64,000 nucleotides of DNA. Source: Cognataquiflexum rubidum. Lineage in GTDB: Bacteria > Bacteroidota > Bacteroidia > Cytophagales > Cyclobacteriaceae. How positions within the stretch are numbered: the stretch's first letter is position 1; each line of letters starts with the position of its first letter. Both the position numbers and the translations under genes were made by a program. The notes below the pieces were generated by a model, which saw only the letters and a program-made list of their open reading frames with translations, had not been told where the DNA came from and did no database searches. The stretch lies in assembly GCF_022538115.1 (NCBI RefSeq), contig NZ_JAKZAL010000018.1:1-64000 (forward strand), in the 5' to 3' direction. Below, piece by piece: positions 44,679 through 53,594 of the stretch.

Positions 44679-44740
44679 GAGTTTCACAAAAAAGAAAAAG
44701 AAACAATGATGAAGTGAATTAAGATTTAGGCCTATAACAA

Positions 44741-44770
44741 AAGTCCCGCCTTTTTGGGTCGGGACTTCTT
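44741..44770 (+). terminator. Rho-independent terminator after the FISUMP lipoprotein
   Basis: AAGTCCCG and CGGGACTT form the stem, with a CCTTTTTGGGT-type loop, followed by CTTATTT. It lies 62 bp after the stop. Confidence 0.75.
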
Positions 44771-44838
44771 ATTTATAAATGTGGTACGTAATAATAAAAA
44801 GTAATGAAAATTATAAAATATTGATTTTAAACTATTAG

Positions 44839-44850
44839 TGATAAAAATCA
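44839..44850. promoter_or_regulatory. FNR-like box 3 (molybdenum hydroxylase operon)
   Basis: TGATAAAAATCA in a context (TTAGTGATAAAAATCACC) with GTGAT/ATCAC extending the symmetry by one base. It is 260 bp before the iron-sulfur subunit gene, with no other gene between. It is the same 12-mer as in the two lipoprotein promoters. Confidence 0.5.
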
Positions 44851-45109
44851 CCCTTACTGAACGTAGACTTCCTTTACGCTTTTTTTCTGGAATGGTAATT
44901 CCGATTCCGCTCCGGAAATTTTCCCATTAGAAGGTTAACCATTACTTTTTTTAGACACCCACTCCAGGTTAAGTCATTGTACTTTCACCTCATAAAAAAA
45001 CTAAAATATAAAGTCCAACTTTTCGCAACAGAAAATATCATCTAGGCGCCAGAAGACCTTTGATTTCTAATAAAATTCCGATATTGATAAAAAATCAAAA
45101 CCCTGAATC

Positions 45110-45586
45110 ATGATTAGATTGACTATTAATGGAAAGGAATTTGAAGTAGATGCGACAGCTGACATACCACTTCTTTGGGTGATCCGCGAACAGTGCGGAT
45201 TGACCGGTACAAAGTTTGGATGCGGAATCGCTCAATGTGGTGCCTGTACGGTTCATATGGATGGCCAACCTGTTCGCTCTTGCGTCACACCGGCAGTTTC
45301 GGCAGAAGGGAAAAACATCACTACCATTGAAGGGATTGCTCCTGATAAAAACACCCTACATGTCGTGCAGCAAGCGTGGATAGAAGAACAGACACCCCAA
45401 TGCGGCTATTGCCAATCCGGACAAATCATGTCAGCGGTAGCCCTATTGAATGAAAATCCCTCTCCAAGCGATGAGGAAATCGACGCAGCCATGTCTGGAA
45501 ACATCTGCCGCTGCGGCATGTATGGACGCATAAAGTCTGCCATTAAGCGTGCTTCAGCAACTCTTCAATCTTCCTCCCCCCTTTAA
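45110..45586 (+). CDS. (2Fe-2S) small subunit of a xanthine-dehydrogenase-family hydroxylase
   Basis: A 158-aa protein with two iron-sulfur domains: a plant-type ferredoxin fold with [20 protein letters not shown] near residues 36-55, and the helical C-terminal domain with [11 protein letters not shown] and [12 protein letters not shown]. It supplies electrons from the molybdenum site to an acceptor. Length and motifs match the IorA-type subunit of isoquinoline 1-oxidoreductase and similar periplasmic hydroxylases. The large subunit starts 11 bp downstream, so they are one operon. It has no signal of its own, so it is presumably exported with the large subunit, which has a twin-arginine signal. 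Confidence 0.93.
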   Translation: MIRLTINGKEFEVDATADIPLLWVIREQCGLTGTKFGCGIAQCGACTVHMDGQPVRSCVTPAVSAEGKNITTIEGIAPDKNTLHVVQQAWIEEQTPQCGYCQSGQIMSAVALLNENPSPSDEEIDAAMSGNICRCGMYGRIKSAIKRASATLQSSSPL

Positions 45587-45597
45587 AAAATATAGCT

Positions 45598-47823
45598 ATG
45601 AAAAAATGGACTAGACGCGCATTTATAGGAGCTGGAGTATTGGCAGGAGGGACCTTGGTGATTGGGATAGCCATCCGACCGGGAAACCGTTCCTCAAAAG
45701 TAGCCGGATTGATAGCTTCGGAAGGAGAAACGGTCATGAATATTTGGCTCAAAATCGCTCTGGATAATACGGTCACGGCAATCATTCCACATGCCGAAAT
45801 GGGGCAGGGCGTGCATACCGCCTTGTCGATGATGCTCGCTGATGAAATGGAAGCTGATTGGTCTAAAGTAAAGTTTCAGGAAGCTCCCGCTGATAAAGAA
45901 TATGCGAATTTCACCTTATTGAAAGGTTTTGTTGCAGGCAATGCAACTTTCCCAAAGTTTATAGAGGAAACGATCGATGGGGTTTTCCTAACTGCCGTCA
46001 AATCCCTGAATTTCCAGATTACAGGCGGAAGTGCTTCGGTGAGATTTACGGGTCAGCAAGCAATGCGAATAGCAGGCGCTGCAGCCAAATCCATGCTAAT
46101 GGAGGCCGCTGCAGATACCTGGAAAGTGCCGGTGGAGGAGCTTATCGCCAAAAACAGCATCATAAGTCATCCGAGCAGCAACCGTAGTGCCACTTTTGCA
46201 GAGCTCGCGCCTGCAGCAGCCAAGGTCAATATACCCACCCAACCAAAACTAAAATCTCCCGGAGAGTTTACCCTCATGGGTACTTCCCAGCCAAGATTCG
46301 ATATACCGGCCAAGGTGACAGGTGAAGCTCAGTTTGGAATGGATGTGCAGGTACCCGGAATGAAATATGCCACGATCAAGGCAGCCCCGGTTTTTGGAAG
46401 TAAAGTAAAATCTGTGGATACCACAGTTTCCTCAAGCCAACGGGGAGTAAAAAAGATTTTTAACTTGGGAGATGCAGTGGCTGTCATCGCTGATGGTTAT
46501 TGGCAGGCAAAAACTACATTAGATGCACTTCCCATAGAATTTGAAGCCACAGAAAATAGTGGTCTGAATCAGGAAGAAATCATGGATCGGTATCGCAAGG
46601 CCATGGATACTGATTTGGCTGAAGGAAATCTGGATACACATTTTAAAGACGGAGACGCAACAACCGCATTGGAACAGGCAGCTATCCTTGTCGAGGCAGA
46701 ATACCAACTTCCGTTTTTGGCCCACGCCACCATGGAACCCATGAACTGCACTGCATGGGTGCACGATGGGAAATGTGAGCTCTGGTGTGGAAGCCAAAAC
46801 CCCCTTGGAGTAAGGGCGGCAGCTGCAGAACTCCTTGAAATAGATACCGATCAGGTGACAGTCCACAACCAACTCTTGGGCGGAGGATTTGGAAGACGCT
46901 CAGAGACAGATGTGATGAAGCAGGCGATCCTGATCGCCAAGGAAGTGAACTACCCGGTCAAATTAATCTGGTCCAGAGAAGAAGATACACAGCACGATGT
47001 CTATCGGGAGGCGACCATCAGTAGGATGAAGGCGGGCTTGGATCAATCGGGACTTCCCACTGCTTACGCGCATCAGTTTATCTTCAAGCATCATCCTCCG
47101 GAGGCGGCAGATATTCCATATTCGATTCCCAATCAGTTGATTCAGTATTCCAGCCCTGCCTCCCATGTGCCTTGGGGAAACTGGCGAAGCGTGGACCATT
47201 CGACGCATGGTTTTTTGACAGAATCTTTCATTGATGAAATGGCCCATGCTGCAAAGCAGGATCCTTTTGCCTTTAGGAAAAAATTGATCAAGGATCAGCC
47301 AAGGTTTCAGCGTGTGTTAGACTTGGTTTACGAGAAGTCCAATTGGGGAACACCCCTTCCTGCCAATTGGGGCAGAGGCATCGCCATTGCCCAATCTTTT
47401 GGATCCATTGTGGCTGAGGTAGCAGAAGTGGAAGTCGGAATTGACGGAAATGTGAAAGTGCACCGCGTGGTCTGTGCAGTTGATCCGGGTTTTGCCATTC
47501 ACCCGAATGGATTCATTGCCCAAATGGAAAGTGGAATAATCTACGGATTGGCCGCTGCCATGACCGGAGAAATTACCATCGAAAACGGTGCAGTGGCACA
47601 AAGTAACTTCCATAATTATCCCGTCACCCGAATGAATGAGGCTCCAAAGATTGAAACCCATATCATCAATTCCGGAAATCCTCCAGGAGGAGGGGGAGAA
47701 CCAAGCACCCCGGTCATCGCGCCGGCTGTGACCAATGCCATCTTTGATGCTACAGGAATCCGGATTCGACAACTTCCGATTTCAAAAAACGATTTGAAAG
47801 CTTCGATCCGTCCGACGACTTGA
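45598..47823 (+). CDS. Molybdopterin-binding large subunit of a xanthine-dehydrogenase-family hydroxylase
   Basis: A 741-aa protein with the twin-arginine signal KKWTRRAFIGAGVLAGG. The body shows the aldehyde oxidase/xanthine dehydrogenase molybdopterin domains: AEMGQGVHTALSMMLADEME early on, TMEPMNCTAWVHDGKCELWC and GGGFGRRSETDVMKQ in the middle, and the late GGGGEPSTPVIAPAVTNAIF in which the Glu is the catalytic base. It is of the IorB type (single large subunit without an FAD subunit). It should hydroxylate an N-heterocycle or aldehyde in the periplasm, passing electrons to a c-type cytochrome or membrane carrier. No cytochrome gene adjoins it here. Confidence 0.93.
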   Translation: MKKWTRRAFIGAGVLAGGTLVIGIAIRPGNRSSKVAGLIASEGETVMNIWLKIALDNTVTAIIPHAEMGQGVHTALSMMLADEMEADWSKVKFQEAPADKEYANFTLLKGFVAGNATFPKFIEETIDGVFLTAVKSLNFQITGGSASVRFTGQQAMRIAGAAAKSMLMEAAADTWKVPVEELIAKNSIISHPSSNRSATFAELAPAAAKVNIPTQPKLKSPGEFTLMGTSQPRFDIPAKVTGEAQFGMDVQVPGMKYATIKAAPVFGSKVKSVDTTVSSSQRGVKKIFNLGDAVAVIADGYWQAKTTLDALPIEFEATENSGLNQEEIMDRYRKAMDTDLAEGNLDTHFKDGDATTALEQAAILVEAEYQLPFLAHATMEPMNCTAWVHDGKCELWCGSQNPLGVRAAAAELLEIDTDQVTVHNQLLGGGFGRRSETDVMKQAILIAKEVNYPVKLIWSREEDTQHDVYREATISRMKAGLDQSGLPTAYAHQFIFKHHPPEAADIPYSIPNQLIQYSSPASHVPWGNWRSVDHSTHGFLTESFIDEMAHAAKQDPFAFRKKLIKDQPRFQRVLDLVYEKSNWGTPLPANWGRGIAIAQSFGSIVAEVAEVEVGIDGNVKVHRVVCAVDPGFAIHPNGFIAQMESGIIYGLAAAMTGEITIENGAVAQSNFHNYPVTRMNEAPKIETHIINSGNPPGGGGEPSTPVIAPAVTNAIFDATGIRIRQLPISKNDLKASIRPTT

Positions 47824-47881
47824 TTCAATCTCTTTGCATCAATAGGGTCAGTTTATTTTATAAAACCAAAAAATTAATAGC

Positions 47882-48073
47882 ATGGGACTATTTTGGAATC
47901 TTATCCAACAAAGCCAAATCTCTGACCAAAAAGGCAGGGCCGAAACTTTAGAAGCGAGGGTCGCTTACTTAGAATATGAACTTCAAAAGACAAAATCTCT
48001 TTTGATCAACACCTTAAAAATTCTCGAGGAGCAAAGTGGAAAAGACATTGATGGAGATGGAAAGCTGGGATGA
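47882..48073 (+). CDS. Small coiled-coil protein with a DxDGDG end
   Basis: A 63-aa protein of unknown function, starting 58 bp after the hydroxylase gene. It begins MGLFWNLIQQSQISDQKGRA, continues as a heptad-patterned helix (LEARVAYLEYELQKTKSLLI) and ends in DIDGDGKLG, which resembles the loop of an EF-hand. Small proteins of this pattern are a known type in Bacteroidota, as far as I recall. A remnant of a transposase C-terminus begins two bases after its stop. Confidence 0.75.
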   Translation: MGLFWNLIQQSQISDQKGRAETLEARVAYLEYELQKTKSLLINTLKILEEQSGKDIDGDGKLG

Positions 48074-48074
48074 G

Positions 48075-48107
48075 GATTTACGGTATATTTTCAAGCCAAT
48101 AGAATAA
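48075..48107 (+). pseudogene. C-terminal remnant of a REP transposase
   Basis: The bases read DLRYIFKPIE then a stop, the same end as the full transposase at 48638-49099 (DPRYIFKPIE). It directly follows the stop codon of the small coiled-coil gene and is followed by the usual downstream palindrome. This suggests an earlier transposase copy was deleted or that only its tail was carried along with a REP field. Confidence 0.7.
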
Positions 48108-48111
48108 TCAT

Positions 48112-48636
48112 ATGCTGTACCTAAAGGCACAGAAATGCATATCATCAATATGTTTCTACCGATATAAAGTCCCTAAAGGGACTAAACAAAAGAGGAAAGC
48201 AGATTTAAATACCATTCTCATTTGATTTTCAATTCAAGGGTATAACGATAATAAAATGGTTGGATTGATTTGATATAGACCCGGTCCCTTTAGGGACAAA
48301 ATATTGGTAGATAAATTAAGCGATTAGCAAATGATCCCAGTCCCTTTAGGGACTGAATATGGGTAGCCTTTTAGGGACAAAATATGGGTAGAAAAAATAG
48401 AAATATGAAAAAAACCGTGCCTTTAGGCCTGCCCGTTTGGAAGATGATCTGGTAGAATTGTCCCTTTAGGGACTTGATATGGGTAGAAAAAATAGAAATA
48501 TGAAAAAACCGTTGCTTTAGGCCTGCCCGATTGGTAGATGATCTGGTAGAATTGTCCCTTTAGGGACTTGATATGGGTAGAACAAACAATTAATGAAACC
48601 CTCTCCGTGCCTTTAGGTACGGGATAAAATATTTAA
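48112..48636. repeat. REP palindrome field upstream of the intact transposase
   Basis: About 10 palindromic elements: CTGTACCTAAAGGCACAG, AGTCCCTAAAGGGACT, GTCCCTTTAGGGAC (several), each followed by a GATATGGGTAGAA tail, and CCGTGCCTTTAGGTACGG just before the gene. From 48386 to 48590 a unit of about 95 bp is repeated twice or more (starts at 48386, 48481 and 48575). No gene is present. Confidence 0.85.
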
Positions 48637-48637
48637 G

Positions 48638-49099
48638 ATGGCAAATACCTATACACAAATTCATATTCAGGCTGTATTTGCAGTTCAAAATCGAATTTCT
48701 CTAATCCAAAGCAGTTGGAAAGATGAGCTCTATAAATACATCACCGGATTGGTGCAAAATTATGATCATAAGGTCTTGCAGATCAACGGGATGCCGGATC
48801 ATGTTCATTTACTGATTGGCCTTAGGCCTACACAGGCATTGGCAGATTTGATGCAAATGGTAAAGGAAGATTCATCCAAATGGATTAATACAAAGGGTTT
48901 TGTTAAAGGAAAGTTTTCTTGGCAATCCGGTTATGGAGCTTTCTCTTATTCAAAAAATCAGGTACCAAGGGTAATGAAGTATATTCAGGAACAGGAAATA
49001 CATCATTCAAAAAGATCTTTTCTTGAAGAATACGAGGAGCTTTTGAAGATTCATGAAATTGAATATGATCCACGGTATATTTTCAAGCCAATTGAATAA
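48638..49099 (+). CDS. REP-associated Y1 (IS200-like) transposase, intact
   Basis: 153 aa, full length for this compact family. It shows the HUH motif HVH in NGMPDHVHLLIGLRPT (His at about 55 and 57) and the catalytic tyrosine in RVMKYIQEQEIHH (about 115), with a SWQSGYGAFSYS segment between and DPRYIFKPIE at the end. Such proteins cut and rejoin single-stranded REP palindromes and are thought to be domesticated IS200 relatives. It is surrounded by REP elements in inverted orientation on both sides. The frameshifted copy at 25232 and a tail at 48075 belong to the same group. The promoter is probably in the upstream REP field. Confidence 0.9.
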   Translation: MANTYTQIHIQAVFAVQNRISLIQSSWKDELYKYITGLVQNYDHKVLQINGMPDHVHLLIGLRPTQALADLMQMVKEDSSKWINTKGFVKGKFSWQSGYGAFSYSKNQVPRVMKYIQEQEIHHSKRSFLEEYEELLKIHEIEYDPRYIFKPIE

Positions 49100-49535
49100 A
49101 TAGATCCTGTACCTAAAGGCACAGATGAGCAAATTTAATTTAACGTTTCTACCCATAGCAGGTCCCTAAAGGGACTGAAAAACGACAGATGTTCAGGATA
49201 TCAGTTACTCGCAATATAACTTGGAATAGAATAATTGGATCAATATATCGGTCCCTTTAGGAACAAAATATGGATAGATAAATTAAACGATTAGCAAATG
49301 ATCCCTATCCCTTTAGGGACTGAATATGGGTAGCCCCTTTAGGGACAAAATATGGGTAGAAAAAAAGAAATATAAAAAAACCGTGCCTTTAGGCCTGCCC
49401 GTTTTGAAGATGATCTTGGAGAATTGTCCCTTTAGGGACTTGATATGGGTAGAACAAACAATTAACCAATCCCCTCCGTGCCTTTAGGTACGGGATATAA
49501 TCATCAAGTAAGAAATTTCAATACCCTATAGGCCA
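49100..49535. repeat. REP palindrome field downstream of the intact transposase
   Basis: It begins with CTGTACCTAAAGGCACAG, then TTCTACCCATAG and GTCCCTAAAGGGACT, and goes on with GTCCCTTTAGGGAC and ATATGGGTAGAA in the other sense, ending with a CCGTGCCTTTAGGTACGG 50 bp before the next gene. The order and orientation mirror the upstream field. It reaches almost to the DUF6090-amidase chimera. Confidence 0.85.
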
Positions 49536-49543
49536 ATAAAACA

Positions 49544-51235
49544 ATGCTAAAATTCTTCCGAAAAATCCGCCAAAAACTTCTCTCCCAAAATCGGTTCACC
49601 CGATATCTCGTTTATGCCATCGGCGAAACTTTCCTTGTTGTCATCGGGACTTTGATTGCGTTGGAGATCAATACACGGAATGAAGGGCGGAAGAGCCTCT
49701 TTCATTTCAATTTTCCCAAAAAAATCACCATCTGGATAGTTGTGTTGATTTCCTTCTTTGGATGTGATACCCCAAATAACGAATCCATTGACCTTTCAGA
49801 ACTCACCATCTCTGAAATCCACGCGGCATATCAAAGTGGGAAATTTAATATCCAAGAATTGGTACAGGCATATTTGGATAGGATAGGAGGGATGGACAAG
49901 GAAATCAACTCCATCAGCATGGTCAATCCCAATGCTATGGAAATGGCGAAAGCCTTGGATGAGGAATTCCAAAAAACCAAAACACTGCGTCCTCTTCACG
50001 GCATTCCCATCATCGTCAAAGACAACATCAATACCAAAGGCTTGCCTACCACGGCAGGTTCCCTGGCCTTGAAGGATTTTTATCCGGAAGAAGATGCCTT
50101 TATCATCAAAAAACTGATTGCTGCCGGAGCGATTGTCATCGCCAAATCCAATATGGCCGAATGGGCTTTCAGTCCCATGCATTCGGAAAGCTCCACAGTG
50201 GGAATTACCAGAAATCCCTATAATCTGGATTATGTTCCGGCAGGTTCAAGTGGCGGTACAGCGGCCTCCATTGCTTCCAATTTTGGGACTATTGGCTTGG
50301 GAACAGATACCGGCAATTCTATCAGGGGACCTTCCTCCCACAATGCATTGGTTGGTTTCCGTACAACCTTGGGATTGGTCAGCAGGGAAGGAATAGTGCC
50401 GCTCTACCTCAGAAATGACGTGGTGGGTCCCATGTGCAGAACAGTGGAAGATGCAGTGAAGGTGTTGGAAGTGATTGCCGGATACGATCCAAAAGACTCC
50501 TTAACGCTTTATTCGGAAGGAAAAATCCCTTCCAATTACATCCAATATTTAGACAAGGATGGGCTGAAAGGCGCAAGAATAGGGGTATTAAGAAACCTGG
50601 TTGACGATAATCCTGATGATGAAGTTTATGCCCTTTTTAAAAAGTCCTTATCAGATATGGAGGCTTTGGGTGCTGAGATCATTCAAGATGTGGAAATTGC
50701 AGATTTTGACCAACTCAGTCAGGATCAATGGTGTCCCACATTTCGCATAGACGTGGAGAATTTTCTCAAAACTTATGTAAAGAGAGATACGCTCCAATCC
50801 TTGGAAGATATCATGCGAATAGGTTCCAAGTCATCCTATACGAAAGACCTGATGGAGCGCTTGTCCACCAATACCCTCCGTCGCGAAAATTCGGCCATCC
50901 TTTGTGGGGATGCTTTTTCAGATATCAGAAGAATTGCATTTAGGGAGGCCATCGAGAAGAAAATGGATGAACTGCAATTGGATGCTTTGGTATATCCATC
51001 CTGGAATAACAAACCTGCCAGGATAGCCTTTTTTGAAGAAGAATATAAAGGGGATAACAGTCAGATTATCTCTCCGCACACCGGGCAACCAGCCTTCACT
51101 GTTCCCATGGGATTTACGGCTGAAAATCTACCGGCAGGAATACAGTTTTTGGGAAGGATGTTTGATGAAGGAGTATTGATCAAATTAAGCTATTCCTATG
51201 AACAGGCAACCAAACACCGCAAAAGTCCCAATTAA
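49544..51235 (+). CDS. Chimera of a DUF6090 N-terminus and an amidase-signature enzyme
   Basis: A 563-aa frame. Residues 1-50 are the DUF6090 start (MLKFFRKIRQKLLSQNRFTR, then GETFLVVIGTLIALEINTRN). From about 53 it changes to a lipoprotein-like second hydrophobic run (PKKITIWIVVLISFFGCDTP, a lipobox) and then a normal amidase-signature protein: SELTISEIHAAYQSGKF, Lys in GIPIIVKDNINTKGLPTTAG, GGTAASIASNFGTIGLGTDT and GNSIRGPSSHNALVGFRTT, giving the Ser-cisSer-Lys triad. The amidase appears complete, but its own start codon is not visible: no Met lies between 53 and the lipobox. The chimera probably arose when the DUF6090 5' end, at the border of the REP field, joined the lipoprotein signal in frame. 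Confidence 0.85.
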   Translation: MLKFFRKIRQKLLSQNRFTRYLVYAIGETFLVVIGTLIALEINTRNEGRKSLFHFNFPKKITIWIVVLISFFGCDTPNNESIDLSELTISEIHAAYQSGKFNIQELVQAYLDRIGGMDKEINSISMVNPNAMEMAKALDEEFQKTKTLRPLHGIPIIVKDNINTKGLPTTAGSLALKDFYPEEDAFIIKKLIAAGAIVIAKSNMAEWAFSPMHSESSTVGITRNPYNLDYVPAGSSGGTAASIASNFGTIGLGTDTGNSIRGPSSHNALVGFRTTLGLVSREGIVPLYLRNDVVGPMCRTVEDAVKVLEVIAGYDPKDSLTLYSEGKIPSNYIQYLDKDGLKGARIGVLRNLVDDNPDDEVYALFKKSLSDMEALGAEIIQDVEIADFDQLSQDQWCPTFRIDVENFLKTYVKRDTLQSLEDIMRIGSKSSYTKDLMERLSTNTLRRENSAILCGDAFSDIRRIAFREAIEKKMDELQLDALVYPSWNNKPARIAFFEEEYKGDNSQIISPHTGQPAFTVPMGFTAENLPAGIQFLGRMFDEGVLIKLSYSYEQATKHRKSPN

Positions 51236-51314
51236 TTCCACGGCTAATCCTAAGCCAATGGAAAAATGACTTTACCGTACGAAAACCTTTATTTGACTAC
51301 TTCATTACCTATTT

Positions 51315-53312
51315 TTAATTACCTGCTGTAGGCAATTTAACCGGGGGCATTCCCAAAACCGGGTTTTTTGACATAAAGCCAAAAGGCATTAGAGTAATCG
51401 ATACCGTATGTTGATTCATAATTGGCCATTCTTCAGGCCGCACGATGTGATTGACTCCTGCTACATACCATACGACCACATCGGTATTATCAATATTCCT
51501 GTTTTGCTGTGTCCATTTGGGCAATCCTTCATTTTTCTGGTTACTGACCGGAAAATCCCCCGTAGGATACATTTCATCTGACTTATAGGGAGTTGTCCAA
51601 AAATGATGGTAAAGTGCCCCGGCACGGTTGTAAAGTGAAGAACCAACTTCCGCCAAAGGCACAACACCGGGACTTGGCATGAGCATGTAGGAAGACATGT
51701 GGTTGAATTTATTCTTTACATGATGGTTCATGACCATCCACATCCTGCTGCTCGCAGCGTTTGCCATCCGTTTGGCCTCAAGCTCATTCTTAAACATATC
51801 CCTTTTCCCAATAATCGAATTTCCATAGGGATTGTCGGGCCCCTTAGGAACCGCAACCATGTTCATTTCCCCCACGGAATTGTGCTGTCCATCAATATCC
51901 AGATCTAGCCTGAATATGAAAAAGTGTTGGTGGTTGTTGGCTTCCACATGCGGCTCGACTATTGTTCCAAAATAATGTCCCTGATAGGATTCATCAGCAC
52001 TTCCGGGATCATCTGTGACCCGCTCCACGACACGTATATGCGCAATACCATTGAGTTCGGTAACGATGACCACCGTACCGTCTTCTTTGAAAGTCCATTT
52101 AAATCCATAATCATAATTCCCTGCAGTGATGTAATACTTGATAGCGAGATCAGTCGCGCGCCGGGCATGGTTTTGATGCCTCCAAAGCACTCCCCCATAT
52201 TCTTCAAAAACAGCTAGGGCACTATCTGAAAGAATGGGTGTAGCAAAATCATTATGCAATACAGCAGGTAGATAGGTGGCGTTTTCTGGGGCATCCGCAC
52301 CATAAGTGAGTGGCCTTGCTTTGGTCTGAAACAACCTGAATTCTCCCACATCAAAATAATTGTTTGAGGCATTTAACAAATCCGGAGAACCATAATTCAC
52401 GATCATTTCAGCAAGTCCGCCACGATACATGATGTAGCGCCACTTCTTTTGCTCTTGGTCAAAGTAGTGCAGATCATGGATCACCAAACCTTCCCTACTA
52501 TGAATGCTGAATCTGAATTTCCAAAGGGGAGAAATGACCTGATTCCCTTCAATTCGGTAATTGACACCTTCCGGCTGGGTAATCAGCACTTGTTTAGGAG
52601 CGGTCATGTCAATTTTGATGGAATCTCCCTCGAAATAGCCCACTTTTACAGGGTCCGACCAACCCCCGCCGCTATCCACTACCTTCAGGACTTTTCTGTC
52701 GGTGACATCCACAAAGGCGTAAATTCCTCCAATCGGCATCCTGCTGAACTGCTTATTTATGTAAACGGGAGAAACAATCAGTTCCCGATTCCCAATCGGT
52801 GCCAAACCAAGATCAGCTGCAAAATTTCCAAAACTGGCTTTTACCGAATCGGGATTTACCCCCCTTTTGATAAGGGCAGCGTTCCATTCTGAATTATTTT
52901 TTACAATCTCGGAAGCGACAGAATCTGCCTTAAAAGCACCTGTAGGTTGTTTTCCTTCTATCTTTTCGAAGGAAAGTAACTTTTGTTGCTTTAAGTCAAT
53001 AACAGCTTTTCCCAAGGCATTTGCAGGATAATCATATACATAAGCAAATGCTTCACGCCTGAAATCATCTCCGGGTTTATAGGCCAACACTTCACTTTTT
53101 GGCGGCTCTAGTAAGTTGATGATACTGTATAAACTACTGCTGTCATTTCTGACCTTATTTTCTTTCAATAATACTTGTTTGACAATCTTAATCTCATTGG
53201 TGTCAAGAGGGTCCAAGGGATGCCTAAATTGCGTGACGGTGGACTGAGAAAATAAATTCCCACTGATAAGGAGGAAAAGGCAACACAGATAAATGGAGGA
53301 TTTCTTTCTCAT
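51315..53312 (-). CDS. Secreted copper amine oxidase
   Basis: A 665-aa copper/topaquinone amine oxidase that oxidises primary amines to aldehydes with release of ammonia and hydrogen peroxide. A signal peptide starts the protein (CCLFLLISGNLFSQ). The topaquinone motif appears as AGNYDYGFKW near residue 400 (NYD consensus), the first copper-binding pair as NNHQHFFIFRLD near 480, and the later His in MNHHVKNKFNH near 565. The preceding Asp base lies before TPY..GVL-type sequences. Length is normal. Divergent from the GMC oxidoreductase operon, whose promoter shares the 282-bp gap; both are periplasmic redox enzymes. Confidence 0.9.
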   Translation of the reverse strand: MRKKSSIYLCCLFLLISGNLFSQSTVTQFRHPLDPLDTNEIKIVKQVLLKENKVRNDSSSLYSIINLLEPPKSEVLAYKPGDDFRREAFAYVYDYPANALGKAVIDLKQQKLLSFEKIEGKQPTGAFKADSVASEIVKNNSEWNAALIKRGVNPDSVKASFGNFAADLGLAPIGNRELIVSPVYINKQFSRMPIGGIYAFVDVTDRKVLKVVDSGGGWSDPVKVGYFEGDSIKIDMTAPKQVLITQPEGVNYRIEGNQVISPLWKFRFSIHSREGLVIHDLHYFDQEQKKWRYIMYRGGLAEMIVNYGSPDLLNASNNYFDVGEFRLFQTKARPLTYGADAPENATYLPAVLHNDFATPILSDSALAVFEEYGGVLWRHQNHARRATDLAIKYYITAGNYDYGFKWTFKEDGTVVIVTELNGIAHIRVVERVTDDPGSADESYQGHYFGTIVEPHVEANNHQHFFIFRLDLDIDGQHNSVGEMNMVAVPKGPDNPYGNSIIGKRDMFKNELEAKRMANAASSRMWMVMNHHVKNKFNHMSSYMLMPSPGVVPLAEVGSSLYNRAGALYHHFWTTPYKSDEMYPTGDFPVSNQKNEGLPKWTQQNRNIDNTDVVVWYVAGVNHIVRPEEWPIMNQHTVSITLMPFGFMSKNPVLGMPPVKLPTAGN

Positions 53313-53448
53313 TTGATGGATGTTATCGATTGGATTGGTTTGGTCTAATAAAAGTTAAATTAGTGACTTTATTTTAATAAATTCAAAATGGAGAAATAAA
53401 ATTTGTTGAATTAGAAAAATATCTATTATATATTTTTAATTTCAATAT

Positions 53449-53503
53449 GTGTTGGGAAACTTTTTGATATCGTTCGGACAATAAAAGCATGCCTTCGTCC
53501 CAG
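53449..53503 (+). promoter_or_regulatory. 21-bp-period upstream element, site 5 (GMC oxidoreductase operon)
   Basis: GTTGGGAAAC at 53451, CGTTCGGACAATAAAAGC at 53471 and CCTTCGTCCC to 53502 at 21-bp steps. It is 90 bp upstream of the twin-arginine gene at 53595 and lies in the region divergent from the amine oxidase gene. Confidence 0.55.
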
Positions 53504-53594
53504 GATGAAAAGGAAAAAGAATTTTTTTCCCGAAATTATAGAGATGAATTGATTCACTATTTTTTAATCAGGCAATTTTTAAAACATACTAAAC

